From Pseudarthrobacter chlorophenolicus A6 (GTDB lineage Bacteria > Actinomycetota > Actinomycetes > Actinomycetales > Micrococcaceae): 64,000 nt of DNA. The position numbers and the translations under genes were made by a program. Of the stretch, positions 27,559 to 37,502 are shown piece after piece (positions within the stretch are counted from its first letter, which is position 1; the number at the start of each line of letters is the position of its first letter). The stretch lies in the NCBI RefSeq assembly GCF_000022025.1, contig NC_011886.1:2304980-2368979 (forward strand). Direction: 5' to 3'. The notes under the pieces were generated by a model. The model was not told where the DNA came from, searched no databases, and saw only the letters and a list, made by a program, of their open reading frames with translations.

Positions 27559-29237
27559 TCAGGTCAGCCCGACACGCCACCGCACCCGGGTCCCCTTGCC
27601 CGGTTCGCTGTCGATGCTGCAGGTGCCGCCCAGCATCTCCGCCCTGTGCCGCATGTTGGTAAGCCCGCTGGTCAGCGCCGGCTCTTCGAAGCCGCGGCCG
27701 TTGTCCGAAATGACCAGCTCCACATCATCCCCGGAGGCGGTCACCGCCACGCGGATCTCTGCTGCCCCGGAGTGGCGCGCGGCGTTGCTCAGGCCTTCGG
27801 ACAGGACGGAGAGCAGATGGCCAGCCACGTCCTCAGGGACGGTGTCGTCAATAGGGCCGCTGAAGCCGACGTTGGGCGCGACGGCGTAACCCCGGGATGT
27901 TTCTTCGGACACCTTGAGGATGCGGCCGGTCAGGGGTTCCTGGTTGCCGCCGGTGCGCAACGAGTAGATGGTGTCGCGGAGCTTCCGGATGGTGTCGTCC
28001 AGTTCGGCGGTGACCGCGGCGATCCGTTCATGGGCCACCGGATCCGGTGTATAGCGGCGGAGGCTCTGGATGCTCAGGCCGGCGGCGAACAGGCGCTGGA
28101 TCACCAGGTCGTGCAAATCGCGGGCTATCCGTTCCCGTCCGTGAACAGGAGGTTCTGTTCACGGAGGGCGTGGACCCGGGCAAGGTCGAGTGCCAGCCCG
28201 ATCCGGCTGCCGAACAACGAACTGGACTCCACCTCTGCCTGGGTGAACGGGCCTGAAGCCGATGGCCGGGCAAGAATCAATACGCCATTGTCGCTTCCGC
28301 TGTGGCCAAGCGAACAGACCAGCACCGGGCCAAGCTTCTCAACGACACCGTCGTCAAAGACCTGCTGGGGATTCCGCACCATCACGGACTTCCCTGTCCT
28401 GATGACATCGTCGACGACGCCGGATGCCTTGATCTCCCGGCCCGCCTGCAGGCTCTGGACGCCGAGGGAGGAACGGCAGCGCAGGGCGCCGTCACCGGCG
28501 GGCACAGCGATCACGGCGAGGGCTGAATCCGAAACCCGCATTGCGGTCTCCGACACCAGGTCCAGGTTCTCCGCGTCGCCGGGCCTCGGCGTGACAATAA
28601 GCCGGCTGCTCAGTTCCATCCCGGCTTCCAGCCACTTCTGCCGGCGTCTGCTGTCATCGAAGTGGCGGGCATTCTGGATGGCCACGCCGGCAGCGGCGGC
28701 CAACGCCACAGCAAGATCCTCATCCTCGGGCGTGAAATCCAGCCCGCCGCTCTTTTCCGTGAGGTAGAGGTTGCCGAAGACGACGTCGCGAACCCGCACC
28801 GGGACGCCGAGGAAGGTCTTCATGGGCGGATGGTTCTGGGGGAAACCGGAAGCGATGGGGTGCTGGCCCAGGTCGTGGAGGCGCAGCGGCCGCGGCTCCC
28901 GGATCAGTAGTCCCAGCACGCCGTGGCCGGTGGGGAGGTCCCCGATGGACCTGATGCCCTGCTCATCTATGCCGACGGTGATGAAGTGGCTGAGGCTGCG
29001 GTCTTCCCCAATGACGCCCAGGGCACCGTAGCGCGCGCCCACCAGTTCACAGGCAGAGCGGACAAGCCTGTCGAGCACGGTTTCGAGGCTGAGGTCTTCG
29101 GCCAGGCCCATGACGGCGGACAGCAGGCCATTCATCCTGTCCTGGGTCTGCAGCAGTTCGTCGGCGCGGGAGACAAAGTCGCGAAGGAGGTCTTCGGCGC
29201 GCTCCCGCATTGGCGAACGCCACGGCTCAGTACTCAC
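27559..29237 (-). pseudogene. DevS/DosS-like GAF sensor histidine kinase, frameshifted
   Basis: Two frames together make one kinase of about 559 residues. Fragment 1 (29237 to about 28125) holds two GAF domains (MNGLLSAVMGLAEDLSLE ... and MELSSRLIVTP ...) and ends LLFTDGNG then stop. Fragment 2 (to 27559) resumes with ERIARDLHDLVIQRLFAAGL, the phospho-acceptor His of HisKA_3, then LSEGLSNAARHSGA, the ATPase N-box, and DNGRGF. One missing C in the + strand near 28131-28140 (GTTCCCGTCC where GTTCCCGGTCC is expected) would restore D-R-E-R-I. The span is 1679 nt, one short of a multiple of 3. It could be truly broken or a sequence error. Confidence 0.88.
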
Positions 29238-29417
29238 ATCGAACCTCCTGTTGAAGCGGTCTGCGCCATTGCAGGCTTCCAGCAGCTGTGCAGCGTCCAG
29301 GGTGGTGCATCCCCGGACCGACCCGCCTGCGCCTGGGCACGCGACAGAGGGCGTGGCACCATCCTAGGAGAGGATCAAGGGGCGGGGAATGCCCGCGGCC
29401 CGCATAATTCAGGCACC

Positions 29418-29460
29418 GGGACCTTCTTCCCTACCCTGACCGTATTCCCGGACCTAAGCT
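29418..29460 (+). promoter_or_regulatory. Dos-like box D with -10, leaderless promoter
   Basis: GGGACCTTCTTCCC (29418-29431), 23 nt, TAAGCT (29455-29460), 6 nt, then ATG 29467. The start codon falls where transcription should begin, so the mRNA is probably leaderless. The same layout recurs at 39.9, 45.5 and 46.5 kb. Confidence 0.72.
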
Positions 29461-29466
29461 ACGGCC

Positions 29467-29925
29467 ATGGATACAGGTGCTGTCGAAGCGGAAGCGGAAA
29501 TTCTGGGTGTTCATGACTGCTGGGAGTACCTGCAGTCGACACCGGTGTGCAGGATCGCCTTCCCGCACGGGGACATGGTGGAAATCCTTCCGGTCAACTT
29601 TGTTCCGAGTAACGGTACGGTGCTCATCCGCACCGGCGAGGGAACCAGACTGGACTCGCTGGCGGACGGCCAGCCCGTATCCCTGGAGGCCGACGGATTC
29701 AACCAGTACGGCACCATAGCCTGGAGCGTGGTGCTCAAAGGACACGCCGAAGCAGCGGACGACGCCGTATCGCAACGGGAGGCCAGCGACGGCCGCCTTT
29801 CCCCCTGGCAATCCGGGGCCAAGGACAGGCTGGTCCGCGTCACGCCCGCCGAAGTCACCGGAAGGCGATTCGTCATCGCTCCCCCGTCCCGCTGGGCCCC
29901 GCAGGAACCAGCCGGCGAACGCTGA
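29467..29925 (+). CDS. Pyridoxamine 5'-phosphate oxidase family protein
   Basis: A 152-residue split beta-barrel flavin or F420-binding-fold protein of the small PNPOx-like group: VHDCWEYLQSTPVCRIAF, ILPVNFVPSNGTVLIRTGEG, AWSVVLKGHAEA and RLVRVTPAEVTGRRFVI. It resembles the paralogues at 44974 and 45578. Small proteins of this group are typical of DosR-type regulons. It starts 36 bp after Dos-like box D and precedes a tandem stress protein in the same direction. Confidence 0.88.
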   Translation: MDTGAVEAEAEILGVHDCWEYLQSTPVCRIAFPHGDMVEILPVNFVPSNGTVLIRTGEGTRLDSLADGQPVSLEADGFNQYGTIAWSVVLKGHAEAADDAVSQREASDGRLSPWQSGAKDRLVRVTPAEVTGRRFVIAPPSRWAPQEPAGER

Positions 29926-29997
29926 CTCTTTCCTGCAACCCATCCCCCGGCATCCCACCCATGCACCCCACCCAGGCACCCCAAAGGAAGGTCAGCC

Positions 29998-30864
29998 ATG
30001 GAGACCACCAAGCCCATCGCCGTCGGCATTACCGAGTCCGAAGCATCACGGGCAGCGCTGGCATGGGCCGCTGCACGCGCCGCACGGCTCCGGCTGCCGC
30101 TGGTGCTCCTGTCAGTCCTGGATGACCACTGGATGGCGGGCGAAGCACTCGAAGCGCTCCCCTATATCGATGTGCTGCGCACCTCCGGGGAGGACCTGCT
30201 GAAGAACTCCGCTGACCGGGTCCGAAGCCAGGCACCGGGCCTGGAGGTTTCGCACGAAATGCTGGAGGGCAGCATCGGCGCCTCCCTGGGCCGCTACTCC
30301 GGAAAAGCGTCCATGCTGGTTTTGGGCAGCAGCGGGCAATCCCGCGGTGCCATGACGGACCGCGCCCTGCAGGCAGCAGCGGTCGCCGATTGCCCCGTGG
30401 CCGTCATCGGCCCGAGGAAGGCTGATGGCAGGGGCATCGTGGTTGGCGTCGACGGGTCCGAACAGGCCACCCAGGCTGTGGCATTCGCGGCTTCCGAGGC
30501 CGACGCGCTGGGTGAAGAGCTCACGGTCCTTTACGCCTTCACGGGTCCCAACCGGTGGATCAGGGCGGGGCTTCCGTCCGGCAGTTTCGCCCGGCACGTG
30601 GTTGAGGAGGAACAGGTGGTCCTCTCAGAGACCGTTGCCGGACTGCGCCAGGACTACCCCGGATTGGTGGTGCACGATGTCCTCGAGACCGTCATGGAGC
30701 CCGCCGATGCGCTGGTCCGTGCCGCTGCCAACGCGAGGTTGCTGGTGCTGGGCAGCCGTGGCCGCGGCAGCTTCAGCAGGCTCCTGTTGGGGTCCACCGC
30801 CCACGCCGTCCTGGCCCAGCCGCCATGCCCCACCGTCATCACCAGGCTGAAGAAGCTGGCCTGA
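29998..30864 (+). CDS. Tandem universal stress protein
   Basis: A 288-residue paralogue of the protein at 23137 with the same two-domain plan: KPIAVGITESEASRAALAWA opens the first UspA domain and GIVVGVDGSEQATQAVAFAA the second; the ATP loop is [20 protein letters not shown]. The gene follows the PNPOx gene by 72 bp and overlaps the start of the P-type ATPase gene by 40 bp, so the three probably form one Dos-controlled operon from box D. Confidence 0.93.
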   Translation: METTKPIAVGITESEASRAALAWAAARAARLRLPLVLLSVLDDHWMAGEALEALPYIDVLRTSGEDLLKNSADRVRSQAPGLEVSHEMLEGSIGASLGRYSGKASMLVLGSSGQSRGAMTDRALQAAAVADCPVAVIGPRKADGRGIVVGVDGSEQATQAVAFAASEADALGEELTVLYAFTGPNRWIRAGLPSGSFARHVVEEEQVVLSETVAGLRQDYPGLVVHDVLETVMEPADALVRAAANARLLVLGSRGRGSFSRLLLGSTAHAVLAQPPCPTVITRLKKLA

Positions 30865-33239
30865 GCTCGGCAGGGGTCGCGGAACGGACTGCCAGGGGCG
30901 AAACGAACAGCGTACCTGCCGCCACAAGCCGCAGCCTGTGGGAAATTGTCCGGGCCAATGTGCTCACCCTGTTCAACGGCATCGTGGCAGGCAGCTTCAT
31001 TCTCCTGTTCGTCCTTGGCCAGTGGCGGGATGCGCTGTTTGGCTTTTCCGCCCTGGGCAACGCCCTAATCGGCATCATCCAGGAGTACCGGGCCAAGAAA
31101 TCCCTTGACCGCCTGGCCATCCTCCATGCCGCCCGCAGCAGGGTCATCCGGGACGGGGTCCCCCAGTGGATCCCGGCACAGGACCTGGTTCCCGACGACG
31201 TCGTCCTGCTCAGCGCCGGAGACCAGGTTTCGGCGGACCTGCGGCTCTTGGACGACGGTTTCATTGAGGTGGACGAGTCGCTCCTGACGGGCGAGTCGGA
31301 GCCGGTACCCAAAATCGCCGGAGCGGAATTGCTGTCCGGATCGCTGATCCTGGCCGGCAGCGCGCGGGCCGTGGTAACCCGGGTGGGGGCAGGAACGTTC
31401 GCCGCACGGCTCGCCGCCGAGGCCAAGCGGTTCTCCCTCGTCACTTCCGAGATCCGCACCGGCCTGGACAGGGTCCTCAAAGTCATCACCTGGCTGCTGC
31501 TCCCGACGGCGGTACTCGTCGCGAACGCGCAGGTTCAGGATGCGGGCGGCTGGGCCGTGGCCGTAAGTTCCGGCCGCTGGGTACCGGCCGTGGTGGGCGT
31601 GGTGGCGAGCCTGATAGCCATGATTCCCCTCGGCCTGGTCCTGCTGACCAGCGTCGCCTTCGCGGTGGGCGGCTTGCGGCTCTCCCGGCACATGGTCCTG
31701 GTCCAGGAACTGGCAGCCGTGGAGGTACTGGCACGGGTTGATGTCCTGTGCCTGGACAAGACCGGGACGTTGTCTACAGGTGCCATCGCCTTTGACGCGC
31801 TGCACGATACCGGGACGCCACCTGCCGATGGATGGAAGGATGCCCTGGCGTGGTTTGGATCCAGGCCGGAAGCCAGCACCACGGCAGCGGCCATTGGGGC
31901 CGCCTTCCACGGAAACGGACTCCTGGCCGAATCCTCGTCCGTACCGTTCGACTCAACCAGGAAATGGAGTTCGGTCACTTTTCCCCCCACGGGCCGGGCT
32001 GGCGGGAGCTGGGTGCTGGGGGCTCCCAGCGCCGTCCTCGGACCTGCTGCCCGGCTGGGTGAGGCGCACCGGAAGGCCGGGGCCCTGGCCGCCACGGGGC
32101 TGCGGACGCTCGCATTGGCGCACGTGCCGGGTTCCCTGCCGCCGGGAGCGGCAGACGGCGGCCTCCCGGACATCCTGGAACCGGCGTTGCTGCTGACCTT
32201 CCGTGAAGACATCCGGACGGATGCGGCGGCCACGCTCGACTACTTCCGTGGCCAGGGAGTGGCACTGAAGATCATCTCCGGCGACGACCCGCGTACGGTG
32301 GCCGCCCTTGCCCGCACCGTGGGAATGGGTGGTACCGGAGCCTGCGATGCCCGCAACCTTCCCGCAGCCCCTGCCCTCCTGGAACAGGCCATGGAGGACA
32401 ACGACGTCTTTGGCAGCGTCACCCCGGCACAGAAACGCGACATGGTGCAGGCGCTGCAGCGGCGCGGCCACACGGTGGCGATGACCGGGGACGGCGTCAA
32501 CGACGTTCTGGCGCTGAAGGAGGCTGATCTGGGGATCGCCATGGACACGGCGTCGCCGGCGACGAAGGCAGTTGCCCGGCTGGTGCTCCTGGACGGACGC
32601 TTCGACAGGTTGCCGGCAGTTGTTGCGGAGGGGCGGCGGGCCATCAGCAACGTGGGGCGCGTCTCCGTGGTCTTCCTCAGCAAGGCGGTCTACATCACCG
32701 CCATCTCCCTCGTCTTCGCAGCGCTCCTGTGGCCGTTCCCTTACCTGCCGCGGCAGCTGTCCATCCTCGACGGCCTCACCATCGGGCTTCCCGGGTTCTT
32801 CCTGGCGTTGCAGCCCGGCGGAGAGCGGTACACGCCCGGATTCCTGCGGCGGTCCCTGTCCTTTTCGCTGCCCGCAGGACTCTGCGCAGCCCTGTGCGTG
32901 GCCGGGGTCAGCGGGTACGCAGGCACCATCGGCCTGGCGGGAACAGCTGCCGGCCAGTCTGCCGCGGTCATCACCCTTGCCCTGCTGGCGTCCTGGATCC
33001 TCGTCACGGCCTCGCGCCCGCTCACCTGGACCAAGGGGCTGATCCTTGCCGGCATGTACGTGGGCCTTTTCCTGCTGTTCACCGTGCCGGTGGCCACCGA
33101 ATTCCTCCGGCTTGAATGGCCGCCGCCGGACCTTCTGGCCGTATCGGCCGCCGCTGGCCTGGCCGGCAGCGCGGCGGTCCAGGCGATCGCGGCACTGACG
33201 CGGACCCGCCGGCTGCCGGGAGCCCAGGGGTCTCCGTGA
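30825..33239 (+). CDS. HAD-type P-type cation ATPase (CtpE-like)
   Basis: An ion-pumping ATPase of up to 804 residues. It has LTGESEPVPK (actuator), LCLDKTGTLS (phosphorylated Asp), MTGDGVNDVLALKEADLGIA (hinge) and about ten TM helices, with SLIAMIPLGLVLLTSVA as the ion-site helix. It lacks heavy-metal motifs. The plan (short N-terminus VAERTARGETNSVP, P2-like) resembles mycobacterial CtpE, linked to calcium; substrate here is inferred. No start codon is found between ATG 30825 and the conserved start, so it overlaps the stress-protein gene by 40 bp. Confidence 0.85.
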   Translation: MPHRHHQAEEAGLSSAGVAERTARGETNSVPAATSRSLWEIVRANVLTLFNGIVAGSFILLFVLGQWRDALFGFSALGNALIGIIQEYRAKKSLDRLAILHAARSRVIRDGVPQWIPAQDLVPDDVVLLSAGDQVSADLRLLDDGFIEVDESLLTGESEPVPKIAGAELLSGSLILAGSARAVVTRVGAGTFAARLAAEAKRFSLVTSEIRTGLDRVLKVITWLLLPTAVLVANAQVQDAGGWAVAVSSGRWVPAVVGVVASLIAMIPLGLVLLTSVAFAVGGLRLSRHMVLVQELAAVEVLARVDVLCLDKTGTLSTGAIAFDALHDTGTPPADGWKDALAWFGSRPEASTTAAAIGAAFHGNGLLAESSSVPFDSTRKWSSVTFPPTGRAGGSWVLGAPSAVLGPAARLGEAHRKAGALAATGLRTLALAHVPGSLPPGAADGGLPDILEPALLLTFREDIRTDAAATLDYFRGQGVALKIISGDDPRTVAALARTVGMGGTGACDARNLPAAPALLEQAMEDNDVFGSVTPAQKRDMVQALQRRGHTVAMTGDGVNDVLALKEADLGIAMDTASPATKAVARLVLLDGRFDRLPAVVAEGRRAISNVGRVSVVFLSKAVYITAISLVFAALLWPFPYLPRQLSILDGLTIGLPGFFLALQPGGERYTPGFLRRSLSFSLPAGLCAALCVAGVSGYAGTIGLAGTAAGQSAAVITLALLASWILVTASRPLTWTKGLILAGMYVGLFLLFTVPVATEFLRLEWPPPDLLAVSAAAGLAGSAAVQAIAALTRTRRLPGAQGSP

Positions 33240-33246
33240 CCGGCGG

Positions 33247-34271
33247 TCAGCCGAACAGGACAGCTGCCTCCAGGTACCGTTGCTCGGGGACCAGCTTCAG
33301 TGTTCCCAGCGCCTCTTCCAGCCCGACGGGCACAATGTCCGTGCCCCGCAGGGCCACCATGGTCCCCCACCTGCCGTTGGCCGCAGCCTCCACGGCGGCA
33401 ATGCCCAGCCTGGTGGCGAGCACCCGGTCGTAGGCGGTGGGCTCACCGCCGCGCTGGATGTGTCCGAGGACGGTGGCCCGGGTCTCGATACCTGTCATGA
33501 CCTGCAGCTTCTCCTCCAGCTGGCGCCCGATACCGCCGAGCCGGGGCCGGCCGAACGTGTCCAGGCCACGGGGAGCGTAGGGGGCATCCTGTCCGGTCGG
33601 GGTAAAGGCCTCGGCCACCACTACCAGCGGCGCCCGCCCGCGGCCGCGGGCGGAAATGACCAGGCGGCAACCTGGTCCAGCGTTACGGGATGCTCCGGAA
33701 CCAGGATGGCATGGGCGCCGGCGGCCATGCCCGCGTGCAGCGCAATCCATCCGGCGTTGCGTCCCATCACCTCCGCCACCATGCACCGGTGGTGCGATTC
33801 CCCGGTGGTCCGCAGCCTGTCGATGGCTTCCGTTGCCGTTTGGACCGCCGAGTCGAAGCCGAAGGTGTAATCGGTCGCGCCGAGATCGTTGTCGATGGTT
33901 TTGGGGACGCCAATGACCTGCAGTCCGTGGCTGCACAGTTCCCTGGCGGCAGCCAGGGTCCCCTCGCCGCCGATGGCAATGAGCCCGTCCAGGCCGTTGC
34001 GCCGGAATCCGGCCCGGACCGCCTGCACTCCGCCGTCGTGCAGCGGGTTGGTACGGGACGTTCCGAGGATGGTGCCGCCCAGGCGCGAGATGCCGCGGAC
34101 ACTGTGCCGGGGCAGGGGGACAACGTCCTGTTCCAGGATTCCCCGCCAGCCGTCCCTGAACCCGACGAACCCGTAGCCGTGGACGATGTCTCCGGCGAGG
34201 ACGGCCCCGCGGATCACGGCGTTCACGCCGGGACAGTCGCCTCCGCTGGTCAGGATGCCGAGGCGCCTCAT
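33247..34271 (-). pseudogene. 6-phosphofructokinase, single frameshift
   Basis: Phosphorylates fructose 6-phosphate. Fragment 1 (34271 to about 33660) has ILTSGGDCPGVNAVIRG, AIGGEGTLAAA and the base motif PKTIDNDLGA; then the frame runs off into AAWSFPPAAAGG and stops. Fragment 2 (to 33247) resumes with ISARGRGRAPLVVVAEAF, GIETRATVLGHIQRGGEPT and YDRVLATRLG. The GGEGT glycine suggests ATP rather than PPi use. Adding one C to the + strand at 33660-33661 restores AAWVISARG; the span is 1025 nt, one short of 342 codons. Its ATG overlaps the HAD-GH65 stop (ATGA). Confidence 0.9.
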
Positions 34272-37200
34272 GGCAGGGCCGGATCGGCGGCGGCCGCGAG
34301 CCGGAAGTTGCCGGCCTGGCCCGGCATCAGGGTTGTGTCCCTGCCGTTGACCCGCACGCTGATCGGTGCAGCGTCCCCGGCTGCAGACTCGACATGAAGA
34401 TGCCCGCCCTTGAGCCTGATGTTCAGGTGGTGGCCCCTGTACCGGATGTGGAAGGCGACGCTCCGCAGTCCCGTGGGCATGCTGGGCGAGAAAATGATGG
34501 TTTCCCCGCTCAGCCTGAGCCCGGCGAAGCTGCGCTGGATGACATCCACGGTCCCGGCCATGGCGCCCAGGTGGATTCCCGCCCGGGTGGTGCCGTGCTG
34601 GGTGTCGTCCAGGTCGGCGTCGAGCGCTTCACGGAAACTGTCCCAGGCCCGGTCAGCGTCGAGTGCGGCGAGGACTGAGGCATGGGCGACGCGGCTCAGG
34701 GTGGAGCCGTGGGCTGTGCGGCCAAGGTAGTACTCGATGGTCAGGTTCAGCTGCTCCGCGGTGAACGTGTACCCCAGCTCGGCCAGGAGCCCGGTCAGCC
34801 CTTCCTGGCCGAGGAGGTAGGGAAGCATGAGGACATCGGCCTGCTTGGCGAGCTTGTACCGGTTGGTGTCATCGCCCTCGGCTTCCAGGATGAGGTCCAG
34901 CCGCTCGATGCTGTTATAGGTTTCCCGGTAGCGGTCCCAGTCCAGTTCGTCGAGCTGCCCGTAGCCGGCGAACTGGCTGATGACGCCGTCGGGATGGAAC
35001 GGCACGAAGAACGCCCGGCCCACCTGTTCCCAGGCGGCGGCTTCTTCGGCGCGGATGGCCAGCCGGGCTGCCAGTTCAGCCCGCTCTTCGCCCTGGAAAA
35101 TGGCAACGATGTCCGCCGCCCGCAGGCAGGCCCAGGCAGCCATCACGTTGGTGTAGGCGTTGTCATCCAGGCCCGGCTCGGTTTCCGGGGTACCGGGTGT
35201 GGTATTCGTCCGGCCCCACCACGCCCCTGAGGTGGTAGCGGGAGGTGTCCTGGCTGAACTCGGCTCGGGAGGCGAAGAACCGGGCAACGTCGATGACCAG
35301 TTCAGCACCCCGCCGGAGCAGCCACGGCTTGTCGTTGGTGGCCTGGTAGTACTGCCAGGCGTTGAAAGCCACCGCCAGGCCGGCGTGAAGCTGCAGGTGC
35401 GAGTAGTCCCGGACCCACCGGCCCGAGCGGTCGTTGTAGAGCCAGGTGGGCGTTTCCTCGGTCCCGTCGCTTCCGCTCTGCCAGGGAAACTTCGCTCCGG
35501 AGCAGCCCGCCAGGGCGGCGGCGTGGCGGGCTGCCGGCAGCCGGCGCCACCGGTAGTCGATGAGGGCGCGTGCCACGTCCGGAGTGCGCAGCGTCACCAG
35601 CGGCAGCACGAACAGCTCATCCCAGAAAACATGGCCGCGGTACCCCTCGCCGTGGAGCCCGCGGGCGGTGACGCCGGCGTCCAGTTCAGCCGTATGGCGG
35701 GTCAGGGTCTGCAGGACGTGGAAGATGTGGAGGTTCAGGACCAGCCGCACCTGCCCCGGCGCGTCCATCTCCACCAGGTAGGGCGCCAACTCCCGGCGCC
35801 ACGCGTCGAGGTGGGCGGCCAAGAGCCCTCCCGGGTCATCGCCCGCGCGGCGCAGCACCCACCGGGCTGCCGATGCCGGCGACGAGATGGCGCGGTCCCT
35901 GGAGGTCACAACGGCGACAGTCTTGGTGATTGTTGACGGATTCCCGTCGGCGAGCGCCATCCGGAAGGCCCGGTAGTGGAGCGCCCCGTCCCGGCCCGCG
36001 GCTCCCCCGGCCGCGATGCCGGGTCCCCGGGTGCGGAAAGCCACGGCGATCCGCACCAGGCTTTGCGTCGTTTCCGCCTCGACGACGGTGATCCCGTCGT
36101 CCGGGACGTCACCGGGTTCGTCGTCCAAGGCGGTGCGCTCGCCGGTGCGATCCGCCAGGTGGACCCCGGGACCGGCCGCCGGGCCGGGGATGTTGGCGTT
36201 CCGGACCCCGGCGTCCACTCCGCTGCGCACCTCCACCGCGCCGCTCCAGCCCAGCGCCGTCACCTGCATGTCCAGCACCAGCAGGTGCGGCTCGGCCATG
36301 GACGCGAAGCGGGTCTGGACCACCTCCAGCCGTTTACCATCGGTGGTTTGGAGCAGCAGGCGCCGCTCCAGCACCGCCCTGCGCAGATCCAGCGAGCGCC
36401 GCTCGTGCAGGAGGGTCATGCCGCCGGCGGACCACCACCGGCCGCCTTCCAGCCTCAGGTCGAGGGGAAGGCAGTCCGGAGCGTTGACCAGGTGTTCCTC
36501 TACTACCGTCTCTCCGCCTGCTTCGGCTTCGGCCCTGTTGTAGACGCCGGCAAGGTACATGCCGGCGTAGCTGGCCGGGCCACCTTCCGCCGCTGCGCCC
36601 CGGACGGCCAGGTAGCCGTTGCCCAGGGTGGTAAGCGCTTCGCGGTGGCCCTCGTGGTCGGCGTCGAATCCTTCGAAGACCAGGTGCCAGGGATCGCCCA
36701 GCACCAGTCCCAGGTCCAGTTCCCCCACGTCGTTCAGGACCGCGCCGGCGCCTGCCGCTTCGAGTCCACGCCGGGTGCCGCTGCGGTCAATGCCTACCAC
36801 CAGCCCGAATCCGCCGCGCCGCGCGGCCTGGACGCCGGCCACCGAGTCCTCAATGACCACGGCGTGGGACGGTGGCACGCCCAGCCTGAACGCAGCGGCC
36901 AGGAAGACATCGGGCGAAGGTTTGCCCCGCAGCCCCAGGTTGGCGGCCGCTGTTCCGTCGAGGATGACGCTGAAGAGGTCCGCGATGCCGGCCGCATCCA
37001 GGACGAAGGACGCGTTGCGGCTGGAGGTCACCACGCCAGTGGGCACCCCGGCGTCAGCCAGCCGGTGCAGCAGCTGCATGGTGCCCGGATAGCTTTTGAC
37101 GCCGTCCCTGCGCAGGTGTTCGAGGAACAGCCGGTTTTTCAGGGCCCCGAGTCCGTAGGCCGTCCAGGCGCCGGACTGGTCGTGGTCCGTTCCCCGGTCC

Positions 37201-37460
37201 ACCGCCACTCCCCTGGCGGCCAGGAACTTCATGACGCCCTCCTCGCGGGGCAGCCCGTCGATGAATGTCCGGTAATCGGCTGGGGACATTGGCGTGCGGT
37301 CAGCCGTTGCCGGGATCCGCGGGTCCTGGAAGATGCGGTCGAATGTTTCCTTCCAGGCGGCCTGGTGGAGCAGTGCGGTGTTGGTGATGACTCCGTCGAG
37401 GTCGAAGATGACCGCGTCAAACGGCGGCCTGGCGGCAGCTGCGGTGGGAGAGCCGGTCAT
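34268..37460 (-). pseudogene. HAD phosphatase/mutase-GH65 glycoside phosphorylase fusion, frameshifted
   Basis: An N-terminal HAD domain of the beta-phosphoglucomutase type (VIFDLDGVITNT, about 15-235) is fused to a GH65 module (about 240 to the end) with GHVFWDELFVLPLV holding the catalytic Glu and DNAYTNVMAAW downstream. Mycobacterial OtsB1 (Rv2006), a DosR-regulon gene, has this plan. The frame breaks in GPDEYHTRYPGN near 35180-35205: the first frame ends 35163, the second picks up at TPETEPGLDDNAYTN. One extra base or loss of an 8-bp unit of a CGGTACCC repeat would both explain it. It is the middle gene of ppsA - HAD-GH65 - pfk. Confidence 0.88.
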
Positions 37461-37502
37461 AGGACAGTGCTATCAGCAGTGGGTCCGGGGCAGACAGTGC
37501 CG

